From JAGPUQ01 sp963708735 (GTDB taxonomy: Bacteria > Pseudomonadota > Gammaproteobacteria > Pseudomonadales > Porticoccaceae), in assembly GCA_963708735.1 (NCBI GenBank), contig CAVPTW010000004.1, positions 30,347 to 94,346 of the forward strand: 64,000 nt of DNA. The letters are read 5' to 3'. A program made the translations under genes and the position numbers. Shown here piece by piece: positions 34,161-44,036 of the stretch; within the stretch, counting starts at the first letter, position 1, and every line of letters begins with the position of its first letter. Under the pieces are notes generated by a model, which was given only the letters and a program-made list of their open reading frames with translations, ran no database searches and was not told where the DNA came from.

Positions 34161-34406
34161 TTAATGGAGCACATGCCGCCCGGACATGCCAACACCTTCG
34201 GTCCCGGCGCTCGGCCCGAGATTTTCGATAGCCTCGATCCCCGCATCGATCATCGCCCGCGCCACATCCAGACCCGAATCCCGAAGGTAAACCCGGGCCT
34301 CCTCGGAAAACTCGATTCGCACCAAGGGCTCACCGTCTTCACCGGAGCGCTGCAACGCGAATTCGCCATCCGGCAGCTCGACGATTTCATAGAGAGAGGA
34401 AGCCAT
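34161..34406 (-). CDS. Small conserved hypothetical protein near topA
   Basis: ATG 34406 opens an 81-residue protein beginning MASSLYEIVELPDGEFALQR, with EEPLVRIEFSEEARVYL-type text (GEPLVRIEFSEEARVYLRD) and VARAMIDAGIEAI. Similar short proteins occur between lexA and topA in Pseudomonas, as I recall. No domain of known function is visible. It lies 99 bases downstream of topA on the same strand. Confidence 0.65.
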   Translation of the reverse strand: MASSLYEIVELPDGEFALQRSGEDGEPLVRIEFSEEARVYLRDSGLDVARAMIDAGIEAIENLGPSAGTEGVGMSGRHVLH

Positions 34407-34505
34407 CCAATCACCACTCGTGCGGTCAGAGCACCAAGTATAGCAGCCCGATCCGGGCATTGGCATCCGAGCACCCATGGAGCAGTGGCGCCGGGGAGTC
34501 CGCCG

Positions 34506-37136
34506 TCACTTGCTCTTATCGGTAACCTGCCACAGGCCATCGCGAAAATCGGCGCGCCAGCCAGTCGGCTTGCCGTCGACCTCGGTCTGTACATAGTGCT
34601 CGCCGGTCTTGCGTCCGAACCGCACTACCGCAGGGTTTCCAGAGGGATCGCGCACCGGTGCATCGAGCAGGTACCGATACTTCGGATCGATGTCGTCACG
34701 GTGCGCAAGCAATTCAGACACCAGCGGAGCGCGAGTTTCCCGGTACCTGGGAAACTGACTCGCCGCGAGGAACAGACCGGCGGCACCGTCGCGCAGCACA
34801 TAGTAATCGTCCACCTTCAGACAGCGCAGCTCGGGCATGGGAACGGCCGGCACCTTCGGCGGCGCCGGCTGCCCGCTGCGCAACAGCTTGCGGGTATTGC
34901 CGCAGGTAGTGGCCGTGCAGCCGAAGTACTTGCCAAAGCGACCAGACTTGAGCTGCATTTCGCTGCCGCATTTGTCGCACGCGATCACCGGCCCTTCATA
35001 GCCCTTGAGACGGAAACTACCGGTTTCCACCTCGTAGCCCGGACAATCCGGACTCGCGCCGCAGATATGGATTTTGGTTTTGGCATCGATCAGGTAACTG
35101 TCCATGGCAGTGTCGCAACGAACGCAGCGGCGCTTGTTCAACAACCGCCGCGATTCGGCCTCGTCGTCCTCGTCGAGCTGTACCGCCTCGTCCCCCGGGA
35201 TCAGGTTCCGGGTGCCCTTGCAGCGCTCCTTGGGCGGCAATGCATACCCGGAACAGCCGAGAAAAACGCCGGTGCTGCCGGTGCGAATCTGCATCGGACG
35301 ATTACACAGGGGGCAGGGAATGTCCGTGTCCACAGCGGCATTCGGCCGCATGCCGCCCTCACTCCCTTTCGCGCGCTCCAGCTTCTCCGTAAAGCCCGCG
35401 TAAAAGCCATCGAGTACCTGGCGCCAGTCCAGTTCACCTTCGGCGACTCGATCGAGTTGTTCCTCCATGGCGGCGGTAAAGCCGTAATCCATCAGATCGG
35501 TGAAATTCTCATCCAGACGACTGGTGACGATATCGCCGATTTTTTCCGCATGAAAACGCCGGTTCTCCAGGACCACGTAACCGCGCTCCTGAATGGTGGA
35601 GATGATGGCCGCGTAGGTTGAGGGCCGGCCAATACCGCGTTTTTCCAGCTCACGCACCAGGGTGGCCTCGGTGTAGCGCGGCGAAGGCTTGGTAAAATGC
35701 TGTTGCGGCAACAGTTCCACCAGACGCAACACCTCACCGACCGTCAGCTCGGGTAACTCGACGTCATCCTTGCTGCGCTGCGCCGGCAGCGCGCGCAAAA
35801 ACCCGTCGAACAGCACTACCCTGCCCCGTGCCCGCAGCTCGTAGTCGCCGGCCAGCACGGTGACGCCCGTGCTGGTAAAGCGGGCCGGCACCATCTGGCA
35901 CGCCACAAATTGCTGCCAGATCAATTGATAAAGCCTCTTGGCGTCGTCATCGACACCCTGCAAGTCGGCTTCCGTCACCTCGACTGCGGAAGGTCGAATC
36001 GCCTCGTGCGCTTCCTGGGCGCCAGCCTTCGCGCTGTAGCTGTTGGGCTGCGCGGGCACATAGTCCTTGCCATAGCGGGTTTCGATCAGCTTGCGGCAGG
36101 CCGCCACCGCGTCGGCGCTGAGATTGGTCGAGTCGGTACGCATGTAAGTGATGTAGCCGGCCTCGTAGAGCCGCTGCGCAAGCGTCATGGTCTTCTTGAC
36201 GCCGAACCCGAGTCGGGTGCTCGCCGCCTGTTGCAGTGTCGAGGTGATGAAAGGCGCCGATGGCCGGGTCTGGGTCGGGGTGTCGTCCCGCGCCGCAACG
36301 CGAAAGGCGGCATCGCGCAAGGCGGCAACCGCGCGCGCGGACTGCTCGCCGTTGATCGGCCGGTAGTTTTGTTCGCCCACCTTTTTTACTTCGAAACGCA
36401 CCTGGGCGCCGGCCGCTTTGGCGAGGTCCGCGTGCAGGGTCCAGTATTCCTCGGGCTGGAACGCTTGAATCTCCCGCTCCCGCTCGACGATCAGTTTCAC
36501 CGCGACCGACTGCACGCGTCCTGCCGACAATCCGCGGGCGATTTTCTCCCACAGCAGCGGCGACACCATGAAGCCGACGACCCGATCGAGAAAACGTCGC
36601 GCCTGCTGGGCATTGACCCGGTTGAGGTCGAGCTCGCCGGGATGCGCAAAGGCCTCGCGAATCGCTTTCTGGGTAATCTCGTTGAACACCACGCGTCGGT
36701 AGCGATCATCGGCACCACCGATGATTTCCCGCAGATGCCAGGCGATCGCCTCGCCCTCGCGATCAAGGTCGGTGGCGAGGTAGATGGCGTCGGCCGATTT
36801 GGCGGCCTTTTTCAGGTCTTCGACGACTTTTTCCTTGCCGGGCAGTACCTGATAGTCCGCTTTCCAGCCGTGCTCGGGATCTATCCCCATGCGGCGGACC
36901 AGTTGCTCGCGGCCTTTTTGGATCTTGATGAGCGCCTTGTCCTCGGCGCTAACGACCTTCCCGCGACGCGCGGAAGCGGCCCGCCTCGTCCCCTCAACAG
37001 CTTGCTTCGCACCGCCACCCATCGGCAGATCACGGACATGTCCGACACTCGACTTGACGATAAAGTCTTTGCCCAAATACTTGTTGATGGTTTTCGCTTT
37101 GGCAGGCGATTCCACTATAACCAATGATTTACCCAT
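34506..37136 (-). CDS. topA: DNA topoisomerase I
   Basis: TopA relaxes negative supercoils by cutting one strand. The Toprim domain is at the N-terminus (KSLVIVESPAKAKTINKYLG, ATDLDREGEAIAWHL). The active-site Tyr331 sits in GYITYMRTDSTNLS. Three C-terminal zinc ribbons are visible: CPLCNRP..CSGY..C, CVRCDTA..CGASPDC and CDKCGSE..CTATTC, followed by the SRFPRYRETRAPLV-like region. The 876-residue length is normal. It diverges from the universal stress protein gene. Confidence 0.97.
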   Translation of the reverse strand: MGKSLVIVESPAKAKTINKYLGKDFIVKSSVGHVRDLPMGGGAKQAVEGTRRAASARRGKVVSAEDKALIKIQKGREQLVRRMGIDPEHGWKADYQVLPGKEKVVEDLKKAAKSADAIYLATDLDREGEAIAWHLREIIGGADDRYRRVVFNEITQKAIREAFAHPGELDLNRVNAQQARRFLDRVVGFMVSPLLWEKIARGLSAGRVQSVAVKLIVEREREIQAFQPEEYWTLHADLAKAAGAQVRFEVKKVGEQNYRPINGEQSARAVAALRDAAFRVAARDDTPTQTRPSAPFITSTLQQAASTRLGFGVKKTMTLAQRLYEAGYITYMRTDSTNLSADAVAACRKLIETRYGKDYVPAQPNSYSAKAGAQEAHEAIRPSAVEVTEADLQGVDDDAKRLYQLIWQQFVACQMVPARFTSTGVTVLAGDYELRARGRVVLFDGFLRALPAQRSKDDVELPELTVGEVLRLVELLPQQHFTKPSPRYTEATLVRELEKRGIGRPSTYAAIISTIQERGYVVLENRRFHAEKIGDIVTSRLDENFTDLMDYGFTAAMEEQLDRVAEGELDWRQVLDGFYAGFTEKLERAKGSEGGMRPNAAVDTDIPCPLCNRPMQIRTGSTGVFLGCSGYALPPKERCKGTRNLIPGDEAVQLDEDDEAESRRLLNKRRCVRCDTAMDSYLIDAKTKIHICGASPDCPGYEVETGSFRLKGYEGPVIACDKCGSEMQLKSGRFGKYFGCTATTCGNTRKLLRSGQPAPPKVPAVPMPELRCLKVDDYYVLRDGAAGLFLAASQFPRYRETRAPLVSELLAHRDDIDPKYRYLLDAPVRDPSGNPAVVRFGRKTGEHYVQTEVDGKPTGWRADFRDGLWQVTDKSK

Positions 37137-37270
37137 GAAACCCGCTTTATCTCATAAAAAAACAACCGCCAACCGGCGGCCGAACGCGTGCATATATAAG
37201 GGGTGGCCCCGCAGGGGTCAAGCCGTAGTTCCAGCAGCCACCGGAACTGACTCACCGCTTGCAGTCGATA

Positions 37271-37298
37271 TTGCTCGCACCGATAGAGCAGTTACACT
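37271..37298 (+). promoter_or_regulatory. Possible sigma-70 promoter of the universal stress gene
   Basis: TTGCTC, a 16-base spacer and TACACT lie ~30 bases before ATG 37329. Both hexamers are partial matches, so this is a moderate prediction. Confidence 0.4.
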
Positions 37299-37328
37299 GA
37301 CTCCCATCAGGGTCATCGGAGATATGTC

Positions 37329-37775
37329 ATGGCAGTCTACAAGCACGTCCTCGTGGGCCTCGATCTGTCGCCGGAATCAGCACAAGTGATGCGCCGGGTA
37401 CGCGAGCTGCTTGGGGAAAGCGATGCCCGACTGTCGCTGGTCCATGTGCAGGAACCGCTTTCCTTTGCCTATGGCGGCGATATCCCGATGGATCTCGGCG
37501 AACTCCAGGTCAGGCTCGAAGATCAGGCCCGCGAGCGATTGCAGGCCCTCGCCCGGGAAAACGGCTTCGAGGCGGCACAATGCCACATTCTGATTGGCCA
37601 GCCCGCCCAGGAAATGCATCGCTTCGCTCGCGAAAACGCCGTGGATCTCGCCGTAGTGGGCAGCTATGGACGCCACGGCCTGACCCTGATTTTCGGTTCT
37701 ACTGCGAATGGCGTGCTGCACGGCGCGACCTGCGATGTCCTCGCCGTACGCATCAACCCGGAGCAAAAGAGTTGA
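37329..37775 (+). CDS. Universal stress protein, UspA family
   Basis: The 148-residue single-domain protein has the Usp fold: YKHVLVGLDLSPES at the start and the ATP-binding G-x2-G-x9-G-S/T pattern in VVGSYGRHGLTLIFGSTANGVL. Usp proteins accumulate under growth arrest and stress; biochemical roles vary. It diverges from topA, and slt follows 28 bases after its stop. Confidence 0.93.
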   Translation: MAVYKHVLVGLDLSPESAQVMRRVRELLGESDARLSLVHVQEPLSFAYGGDIPMDLGELQVRLEDQARERLQALARENGFEAAQCHILIGQPAQEMHRFARENAVDLAVVGSYGRHGLTLIFGSTANGVLHGATCDVLAVRINPEQKS

Positions 37776-37803
37776 AGGCAGAAGCCCGGAAAGCGGCATT
37801 TCC

Positions 37804-39792
37804 ATGACACCGTACGCCAATCGCGGCGTCCACGCCGGCAACCGGGTCTTTGCATGGCGCGCACCTCTGCTGGTGTTCCCGGCACTGCTGTGGCTCGCGC
37901 AACTTTTATCCGCCACGCCTGCGGTTGCCGATGAACTGGACACCCAGCGCGCAGCCTATCGCGCCGCGCAACAGGCCGCTGCCAGCAGCGACTGGGCTGA
38001 ATTCTTCCGGCTGCGCGAGGAGCTGCACGATTATCCGCTGTACCCCTACCTGGAATATGAAACCCTCGGCTCCGCCCCTTACCCCGAAGCGCGTGAGGCC
38101 ATCGACCGCTTTCTCGACACTCTGGGCGACATGCCCCTTGCCAACCGCCTGCGCGCCCGCCTGCTGCGTGAGTTCTACGCGCAACACGACTGGCGCAATT
38201 TTCTCGCGTACTACCGCGATTCCGTTCATACCCTGGAATTCGAGTGCCAATTCCAGGAAGCGCGCTACCAGGTGGGTGAGCGTCGCGATGCCATCCGTGT
38301 CGGCCTCGCGCTGTGGAATGTCGGTCACTCCCAGCCTGATGGGTGCGACAGCCTGTTTGCGCTGCTGACCCGCACCGGAGCCATCACTGAAACTGTCGCC
38401 TGGCAGCGCTACACCAAGGCGGTAATGGCAAACCAGTTGAGTCTGGCGCACCACCTGGAACACTTCTTTGTCTCGGCGTCAGTCCGCACCAAGGCCACAC
38501 GCTATCTTCAGCTGTATCAGAACCCTGGCTTGCTGAGCAACCATACCTTGCTTCCCGAGCGCAGTCCCGAGGTTGTCGCGCTGATCGCGCAGACACTGGA
38601 GCGTACCGCCCGTACCGATGCCGCGCGGGCGCTGGAGCATTGGCAGTATTACCAACGCAATCCCGCTTTCGACGTCGCTACCCGCAGTCGCGTGCAAACC
38701 GCAATCGTTCGCGCCCTCTACGATCAGGGCTACGCCAGCGAAGTGGTCACCCAAATTCAGCGCCATGGCGACTTGCTGGACAGTGGCTTCCATGAATGGT
38801 ACTTGCGGCGCCATATCGCTGCGGGCGACTGGCACGCGCTTGCAGCCGGCATCGATCAACTGCCGGCCTCCCTTCAGGCGGAGCCGCGCTGGCGTTACTG
38901 GCGTGCGCGGGCAGTGCAACTCCTGGGCGAATCCGATCCCGGCACGGCAACCACTTTCGCCGAGCTCGCCACCCAGCGCAGTTTCTATGGCTTTCTCGCC
39001 TGCGACTGGCTGGATCAGGGCTACACCATTGTGCAGAGAGAAGAAAAACCGGATGAAGCAGGGATCGCCGCCCTGGCGGCGCAGCCCGCGCTGCTGCGGG
39101 TTCGCGAGCTGCTTTACCACGGACAGGAATTCGACGCCGCCCGCGAATGGTGGCGGGCAACCCGGAACCTCACCGAAACCGAATGGCTCGCCGCCGGCCA
39201 TCTTGCCCATCGCTGGGGATGGCACTATCAGGCGATCCTTGCCATGGTGAAAGCGAGCCGCTGGGACGAAATCGATACCCGCTTCCCGGTGTTGCACCGC
39301 GAGCCGTTCGAGACCCAGTCGGAGCGTCAACGCCTGCCGGTGCAGCTGATGCTGGCACTCGCGCGTCAGGAAAGCGCCTTCCGGACTGAAGCGCTCTCGC
39401 CTACCGGCGCGCGTGGTCTGATGCAGTTGATGCCGGCGACGGCGAATGAAGTCGCGAGGACTCACGACATTCCCTACCGCAACGAGAGCCAGCTGTACGA
39501 ACCCGAGCTGAATATCGCGCTCGGAACCAGTTATTATCGCGACATGCTCGATCGCTTCCAGGACAACCGGATCCTTGCCACTGCTGCCTATAACGCCGGT
39601 CCCGGCCGCGTCCACAGCTGGCTCACCGCAAGCGGTGGTCGCCTGCCGTTCGATGCCTGGATTGAAGCCATTCCGTTCGTCGAAACCCGTAACTATGTGC
39701 AGAACGTGCTTACCTTCTCGGCAATCTACGCCCATCGTTTGGGTACTACGGAACATATTCTGTCGCCGCAAGAACGGCAGCGCCCGCTCTGA
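37804..39792 (+). CDS. slt: Soluble lytic murein transglycosylase, Slt70 type
   Basis: Slt cuts peptidoglycan between MurNAc and GlcNAc in the periplasm. A signal peptide (RAPLLVFPALLWLAQLLSATPAVA) precedes a long alpha-superhelical U-domain. The C-terminal SLT domain has ALARQESAFRTEALSPTGARGLMQLMPATA with catalytic Glu523, and ATAAYNAGPGRVHSWL. ATG 37804 gives 662 residues, typical of Slt70; the frame stays open upstream into usp. Confidence 0.94.
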   Translation: MTPYANRGVHAGNRVFAWRAPLLVFPALLWLAQLLSATPAVADELDTQRAAYRAAQQAAASSDWAEFFRLREELHDYPLYPYLEYETLGSAPYPEAREAIDRFLDTLGDMPLANRLRARLLREFYAQHDWRNFLAYYRDSVHTLEFECQFQEARYQVGERRDAIRVGLALWNVGHSQPDGCDSLFALLTRTGAITETVAWQRYTKAVMANQLSLAHHLEHFFVSASVRTKATRYLQLYQNPGLLSNHTLLPERSPEVVALIAQTLERTARTDAARALEHWQYYQRNPAFDVATRSRVQTAIVRALYDQGYASEVVTQIQRHGDLLDSGFHEWYLRRHIAAGDWHALAAGIDQLPASLQAEPRWRYWRARAVQLLGESDPGTATTFAELATQRSFYGFLACDWLDQGYTIVQREEKPDEAGIAALAAQPALLRVRELLYHGQEFDAAREWWRATRNLTETEWLAAGHLAHRWGWHYQAILAMVKASRWDEIDTRFPVLHREPFETQSERQRLPVQLMLALARQESAFRTEALSPTGARGLMQLMPATANEVARTHDIPYRNESQLYEPELNIALGTSYYRDMLDRFQDNRILATAAYNAGPGRVHSWLTASGGRLPFDAWIEAIPFVETRNYVQNVLTFSAIYAHRLGTTEHILSPQERQRPL

Positions 39793-39883
39793 CCATGCCA
39801 GACTCCGCGGACAGTAACGGGCAGCCTCCCGAACGCCGCGCGCCAGGCCACGCTGGCGCCACCCCTCCCCCAATGGCCATACC

Positions 39884-41215
39884 ATGGAATTCCTGATTCT
39901 CGCCGTACTGATCCTGATCAACGGCGGCTTTGCGATGTCCGAAATTGCGCTGATCGCGGCGCGGCGCGCGCGCCTGACGCGCCTCGCCGAGGACGGTGAC
40001 GCGGGCGCCGCCGCCGCCATTGAGCTCGGCTCCGAACCAACCCGGTTTCTCTCCACGGTGCAGATCGGCATCACCTCCATCGGCATTCTGAATGGTATCT
40101 TTGGGGAAGCCGCGCTCGCGGCACCCCTCGCGCGCTGGTTACAGGATCGCGGCCTGGCGCAAACCCCCAGCGAGATCGGCGCGACGGCGCTGGTGGTCAT
40201 CGTCATCACCTACGTCTCCATCGTCGCCGGCGAGCTGGTCCCCAAGCGCATCGCCCAGATCAATCCCGAAGGCATCGCGCGCCTGGTCGCACGGCCGATG
40301 CGCGCCCTGTCGGTGGCCACGCGACCCTTTGTATATCTGCTCAGCTGGTCGACCGCCGGACTGCTGCGCCTCATGGGACAGCAAGACTCGGGCGCCGCGA
40401 TCATCACCGAGGAAGAGATTCACGCACTGCTGGATGAAGGCTCCCAGGCGGGAGTGATCGAGGAAAACGAGCGCCAGATGGTGCGCAACGTGTTTCGCCT
40501 CGACGAGCGTCAGGTCGGCTCCCTGATGGTGCCGCGCGCCGACATTGTGTGGCTCGACCTGGAAAAATCCCGCGACGAGAATCTGGCGCGCATGACCGAG
40601 TCGAATCACTCCCGGTTCCCGGTCTGTCGCGGCGGCCTCGGCGACATCGCAGGCATCATCACCGCCAAGCAGGTAGCGCAGCAGATCTTGCGGGGCGAGC
40701 CGATCAATATCGATACGCACCTGGCAGCGCCCACCTATGTTCCGGAATCGCTCTCCGGAATGGAGCTGCTCGATCACTTCCGGCTGTCGCGCACCCAGAT
40801 GGCCTTCGTGGTTGACGAATACGGCGAAGTCCAGGGCCTCGCGACCCTCCAGGACGTCCTCGAAGCGGTCACCGGCGAATTCGAACCCTGGGATCAGGAC
40901 GAGGCCTGGGCAGTGCAGCGCGAGGATGGTTCCTGGCTGATCGACGGCATGATTCCCATCCCGGAGTTAAAAGATCGCCTCGGCCTCAAGACGGTGCCCG
41001 AAGAGGACAAAAATCACTACCACACCCTGAGCGGGCTGATGATGTGGCTGCTCGGCCGGGTGCCGCACACCGGCGACATCGGCGTCTGGGAGCAGTGGCG
41101 CCTCGAAGTGGTCGATCTCGACGGCCGGCGTATCGACAAGGTACTGGCCAGCCGGATCCCCGACCCGGTGGACAGCCCGGAGGCTACCGACCCGGATCCG
41201 GTATCCGAAGGTTAG
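39884..41215 (+). CDS. CNNM/CorC-type membrane protein (DUF21, CBS pair, transporter-associated domain)
   Basis: This 443-residue protein has an N-terminal DUF21 membrane domain (FLILAVLILINGGFAMSEIALIAARRARL, then two or three more helices to ~150). A CBS pair follows (~205-330; VPRADIVWLDLEKS, RFPVCRGGLGDIAGIITAKQV, DEYGEVQGLATLQDVLEAVTGE). The last ~85 residues are a CorC/HlyC domain. Such proteins are implicated in Mg2+/Co2+ transport; the hemolysin label is historical. Confidence 0.9.
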   Translation: MEFLILAVLILINGGFAMSEIALIAARRARLTRLAEDGDAGAAAAIELGSEPTRFLSTVQIGITSIGILNGIFGEAALAAPLARWLQDRGLAQTPSEIGATALVVIVITYVSIVAGELVPKRIAQINPEGIARLVARPMRALSVATRPFVYLLSWSTAGLLRLMGQQDSGAAIITEEEIHALLDEGSQAGVIEENERQMVRNVFRLDERQVGSLMVPRADIVWLDLEKSRDENLARMTESNHSRFPVCRGGLGDIAGIITAKQVAQQILRGEPINIDTHLAAPTYVPESLSGMELLDHFRLSRTQMAFVVDEYGEVQGLATLQDVLEAVTGEFEPWDQDEAWAVQREDGSWLIDGMIPIPELKDRLGLKTVPEEDKNHYHTLSGLMMWLLGRVPHTGDIGVWEQWRLEVVDLDGRRIDKVLASRIPDPVDSPEATDPDPVSEG

Positions 41216-41464
41216 TCAGCTCATTGCGAGCAGCCAGCGACGGACTTTGCCAGCGCTGAACGGCCAGCCGAGCTCGCGCCCGTCCGGAGTGCGCAGCACG
41301 GGTATCCGGATCCCGTACGCGGCCGTCAGCTCGGCGTTGCCGGTGATCGACACCTCCGCCAGGAACCAGCCCGCCTGCGCGGCGACCGGCCCGGCGATGG
41401 CGCGCGCCTGCGCGCACAGGTGGCAGCCGCTGCCCGTGTAGAGAATGAGGGTGGTCAGAGTCAC
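41216..41464 (-). CDS. Glutaredoxin-like protein (DUF836)
   Basis: The 82-residue thioredoxin-fold protein has LILYTGSGCHLCAQARAI with the CxxC motif CHLC, a conserved IPVL cis-Pro loop and a C-terminal helix. GTG 41464 overlaps the rlmKL stop as GTGA; an upstream start inside rlmKL is possible. Its partner is unknown, and the unit with rlmKL is likely cotranscribed. Confidence 0.82.
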   Translation of the reverse strand: MTLTTLILYTGSGCHLCAQARAIAGPVAAQAGWFLAEVSITGNAELTAAYGIRIPVLRTPDGRELGWPFSAGKVRRWLLAMS

Positions 41465-43632
41465 AGGAGCGCCCGGTGCCGGATCAGCCAGCAATGGTGA
41501 ATGCGTTCATCGCCCCGGAAGTCCGGATCCAGCGTGCGCGTCGATACGTTCTCGACGCCAAACTCCTCGACGATCTCCGCGTCCAGGCGGAAGCGGCGAA
41601 AATTATTGGAAAACACCAGCGTGCCCCCGGGCGCAAGCAGGCCCATGCTCGTACGGATCAGGCGGGGATGATCGCGCTGGACGTCCAGGGTGTCCGTCAT
41701 TTTCTTGGAATTGGAAAATGTCGGCGGATCCAGCAGGATCAAGTCGAAAGCACCGGCATGCTCCTCTTCGGCGGTCCGCAGCCAGTCCAGGCAATCCGCG
41801 CGCAGCAGGCGATGCCGCTCACCGGCAATGCCGTTGAGCACAAAGTTGCGATAGGCCCAGTCCAGATAAGTATTCGAGAGATCGATGCTGAGACTGGCGG
41901 AGGCGCCGGCCAGGGCCGCCTGTACGGTGGCGGTGGCGGTGTAGCAGAACAGGTTGAGCAGACGCCGGCCCGGAGCCAACCCGGCAATCAGACGCCGTAC
42001 CGGCCGATGGTCCAGGAACAGGCCGGTATCGAGGTACGACGCCAGATCCACCTCGAATACCCCGCGCCCTTCCCGCACCTGGAACACACCGGCATTGCTG
42101 CCGTCGCCCAAGGGCTGATACTGACTGGCCCCGGACTGACGCTCGCGGCGCTTGGTGAATACCAGGCTCGGGTCCGGTTGCAGCACCTCGGCGATGGCCG
42201 CCGCCACCTCGCCCAGGCGGCGCCGGGCAGTGGCCTCGGGCACCGTGGCGGGCGGCGCATATTCCTGCACGTGCACGGCATCGCCGTAGCAGTCTATCGC
42301 CACGGCGTACTCCGGCAGATCGGCGTCGTAGAGCCGATAGCACTGAATTTCTTCGCGCTTCACCCAGGGCGCGAGTCGGCGGCGATTCTTGACCAACCGG
42401 TTGGCGAGCATGGTGATGCCCGCGCGCTGCTGTTCGGCCCGCGCTGCGTGGAATTCCCGCGCCGCCGCCGCTTGCTCCGCGGTGTGGACCGAACAAACCA
42501 GTAGCTGGCTCGCCAGCGCGCCGTTGTAAAACTGATAACGCCGCTCCGCCTTGAGCCCGAGGGCGTGGCCGAGATCGGGGTTGGCGGTGATGATGGCGGC
42601 GCGCCAGCCTGCGCACTGGCGTTTGATGGCGGCGCCCAGATCCCGGTAGGTGGCGACCAGTTCCTGGGCGTCGCCGAGGCGTTCACCGTAGGGCGGATTG
42701 GTGATGACCAGCCCTGTCGCTCCGTGCGAACCCAGGTCGTCCAGCTGCCCGCGCTCGAACCGCAAGCGGTCGCCGAGCCCCGCGGCCTCGGCATTGGCAC
42801 GGCTGATGGCGATGGCCGCCGGATCCCAGTCGCGCCCTTCGAGGCGCGGCAGGCGGTCGATTCCAACAGCCCGCCGGGCCTCCGCGGCGGCAATCAGCGC
42901 GTCCCAGAGTGCGGCATCAAACCCCCGCCAGGCATGAAAACCGAAGCGCTCGCGCAGCAGTCCCGGTGCAATGTCCCCTGCCATCAGGGCTGCTTCGATG
43001 ACGAGCGTACCGCTGCCGCACAGGGGGTCGAGCAGTTCGCCACCGGCGGCCGCGATCTCCGGCCAGCCGGCGCGCAGCAGCAATGCCGCGGCGAGATTTT
43101 CCTTCAGGGGCGCCGTCAATTGCCGCGTCCGATAGCCACGCCGATGCAGGCTGGCGCCGGAAAAATCCAGACTCAGCGCCAGCCGGCCGCGATGCAAGCG
43201 GGCATTGATGCGGATATCGGGGTCCGCCACATCGACGTCTGGACGCACGCCATCGATGGCGCGGAAATGATCGACGATGGCGTCCTTGACGCGCTGGGCA
43301 CCGAATACCGTGTGGCGAACGCCACCCCAGGTGCCGATAAAATCCACGGCGATGCTGGTGTCCGGGCCAAGATGCGCCGACCAGTCCACGGCGCCGGCAG
43401 CCCGGTACAACTGGTCACCGTCGTCGACCTCGGTCTCGAGCAACATCAGCAGTACCCGGTTGGCCAGACGCGACCACAGACAGGCGCGATAGCCCAGTGT
43501 CACGGAGCCTGCCATCGCCACCCCCGACACCGACTCCTTCACCGCCTCGGCGCCAAGTCCACGGAGTTCGGCAGCCAGCAGCGCCTCCATGCCCCGGGGG
43601 CAAGTCACAAACCACTGTCTCGCGTCCGTCAT
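41461..43632 (-). CDS. rlmL: 23S rRNA methyltransferase RlmKL (m2G2445 and m7G2069)
   Basis: This fused enzyme methylates two guanines of 23S rRNA. The N-terminal half has a THUMP domain (FIGTWGGVRHTVFGAQRVKDAIVDHF region) and the N2-methyltransferase motif VITNPPYGERLGD. The C-terminal half has the second SAM domain: GRRLLNLFCYTATATVQAALAGA, SIDLSNTYLDWA and DLILLDPPTFSNSKKM. The 723-residue length fits the fused form. It sits beside rmf and pyrD, as in Pseudomonas. Confidence 0.96.
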   Translation of the reverse strand: MTDARQWFVTCPRGMEALLAAELRGLGAEAVKESVSGVAMAGSVTLGYRACLWSRLANRVLLMLLETEVDDGDQLYRAAGAVDWSAHLGPDTSIAVDFIGTWGGVRHTVFGAQRVKDAIVDHFRAIDGVRPDVDVADPDIRINARLHRGRLALSLDFSGASLHRRGYRTRQLTAPLKENLAAALLLRAGWPEIAAAGGELLDPLCGSGTLVIEAALMAGDIAPGLLRERFGFHAWRGFDAALWDALIAAAEARRAVGIDRLPRLEGRDWDPAAIAISRANAEAAGLGDRLRFERGQLDDLGSHGATGLVITNPPYGERLGDAQELVATYRDLGAAIKRQCAGWRAAIITANPDLGHALGLKAERRYQFYNGALASQLLVCSVHTAEQAAAAREFHAARAEQQRAGITMLANRLVKNRRRLAPWVKREEIQCYRLYDADLPEYAVAIDCYGDAVHVQEYAPPATVPEATARRRLGEVAAAIAEVLQPDPSLVFTKRRERQSGASQYQPLGDGSNAGVFQVREGRGVFEVDLASYLDTGLFLDHRPVRRLIAGLAPGRRLLNLFCYTATATVQAALAGASASLSIDLSNTYLDWAYRNFVLNGIAGERHRLLRADCLDWLRTAEEEHAGAFDLILLDPPTFSNSKKMTDTLDVQRDHPRLIRTSMGLLAPGGTLVFSNNFRRFRLDAEIVEEFGVENVSTRTLDPDFRGDERIHHCWLIRHRALL

Positions 43633-43795
43633 CAGATGACCATTTGGTTACAGGAAGGCATAGCGTTCAGACTGCATATGACAGATTGATCTTCGACAGC
43701 ACGGGATCGATCTGGTGAACTGTTCTACCCATCAAGGGAATCGACCTTTACTATCGGGCGGCCTTCATGGCGTCCCAGACTGGAGATTCGTGTCT

Positions 43796-44002
43796 ATGAA
43801 GCGATGCAAGCGCAACCCCCTTCAACGCGTATTCACCAAAGGCTATCAAGCCGGCTCCAACAACCGCTCACGCACCAGTTGTCCCTATGACGCCACTACT
43901 GAAATCGGCCAGAGCTGGCTGCAGGGCTGGCGTGAAGGCCGTACCGACCAATACGACGGCTACAGTCTCCGCGCCGTTCAGGCGAAGATTGTTTCTTTTT
44001 GA
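43796..44002 (+). CDS. rmf: Ribosome modulation factor
   Basis: Rmf binds 70S ribosomes in stationary phase and drives 100S dimer formation. ATG 43796 gives 68 residues: MKRCKRNPLQRVFTKGYQAG, then CPY and SWLQGWREGRTDQ, matching the family. The protein is strongly basic. It lies between rlmKL and pyrD, as in Pseudomonas, and is convergent with pyrD. Confidence 0.94.
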   Translation: MKRCKRNPLQRVFTKGYQAGSNNRSRTSCPYDATTEIGQSWLQGWREGRTDQYDGYSLRAVQAKIVSF

Positions 44003-44008
44003 TTTCAA

Positions 44009-44036
44009 AAAGTTAAGGATAATTCCTCATAACTTT
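44009..44036. terminator. Possible bidirectional hairpin between rmf and pyrD
   Basis: AAAGTTA (44009-44015) pairs with TAACTTT (44030-44036), and inner AGGA with TCCT. The stem is AT-rich and weak, but it sits exactly between two convergent gene ends and touches the pyrD stop. Confidence 0.45.
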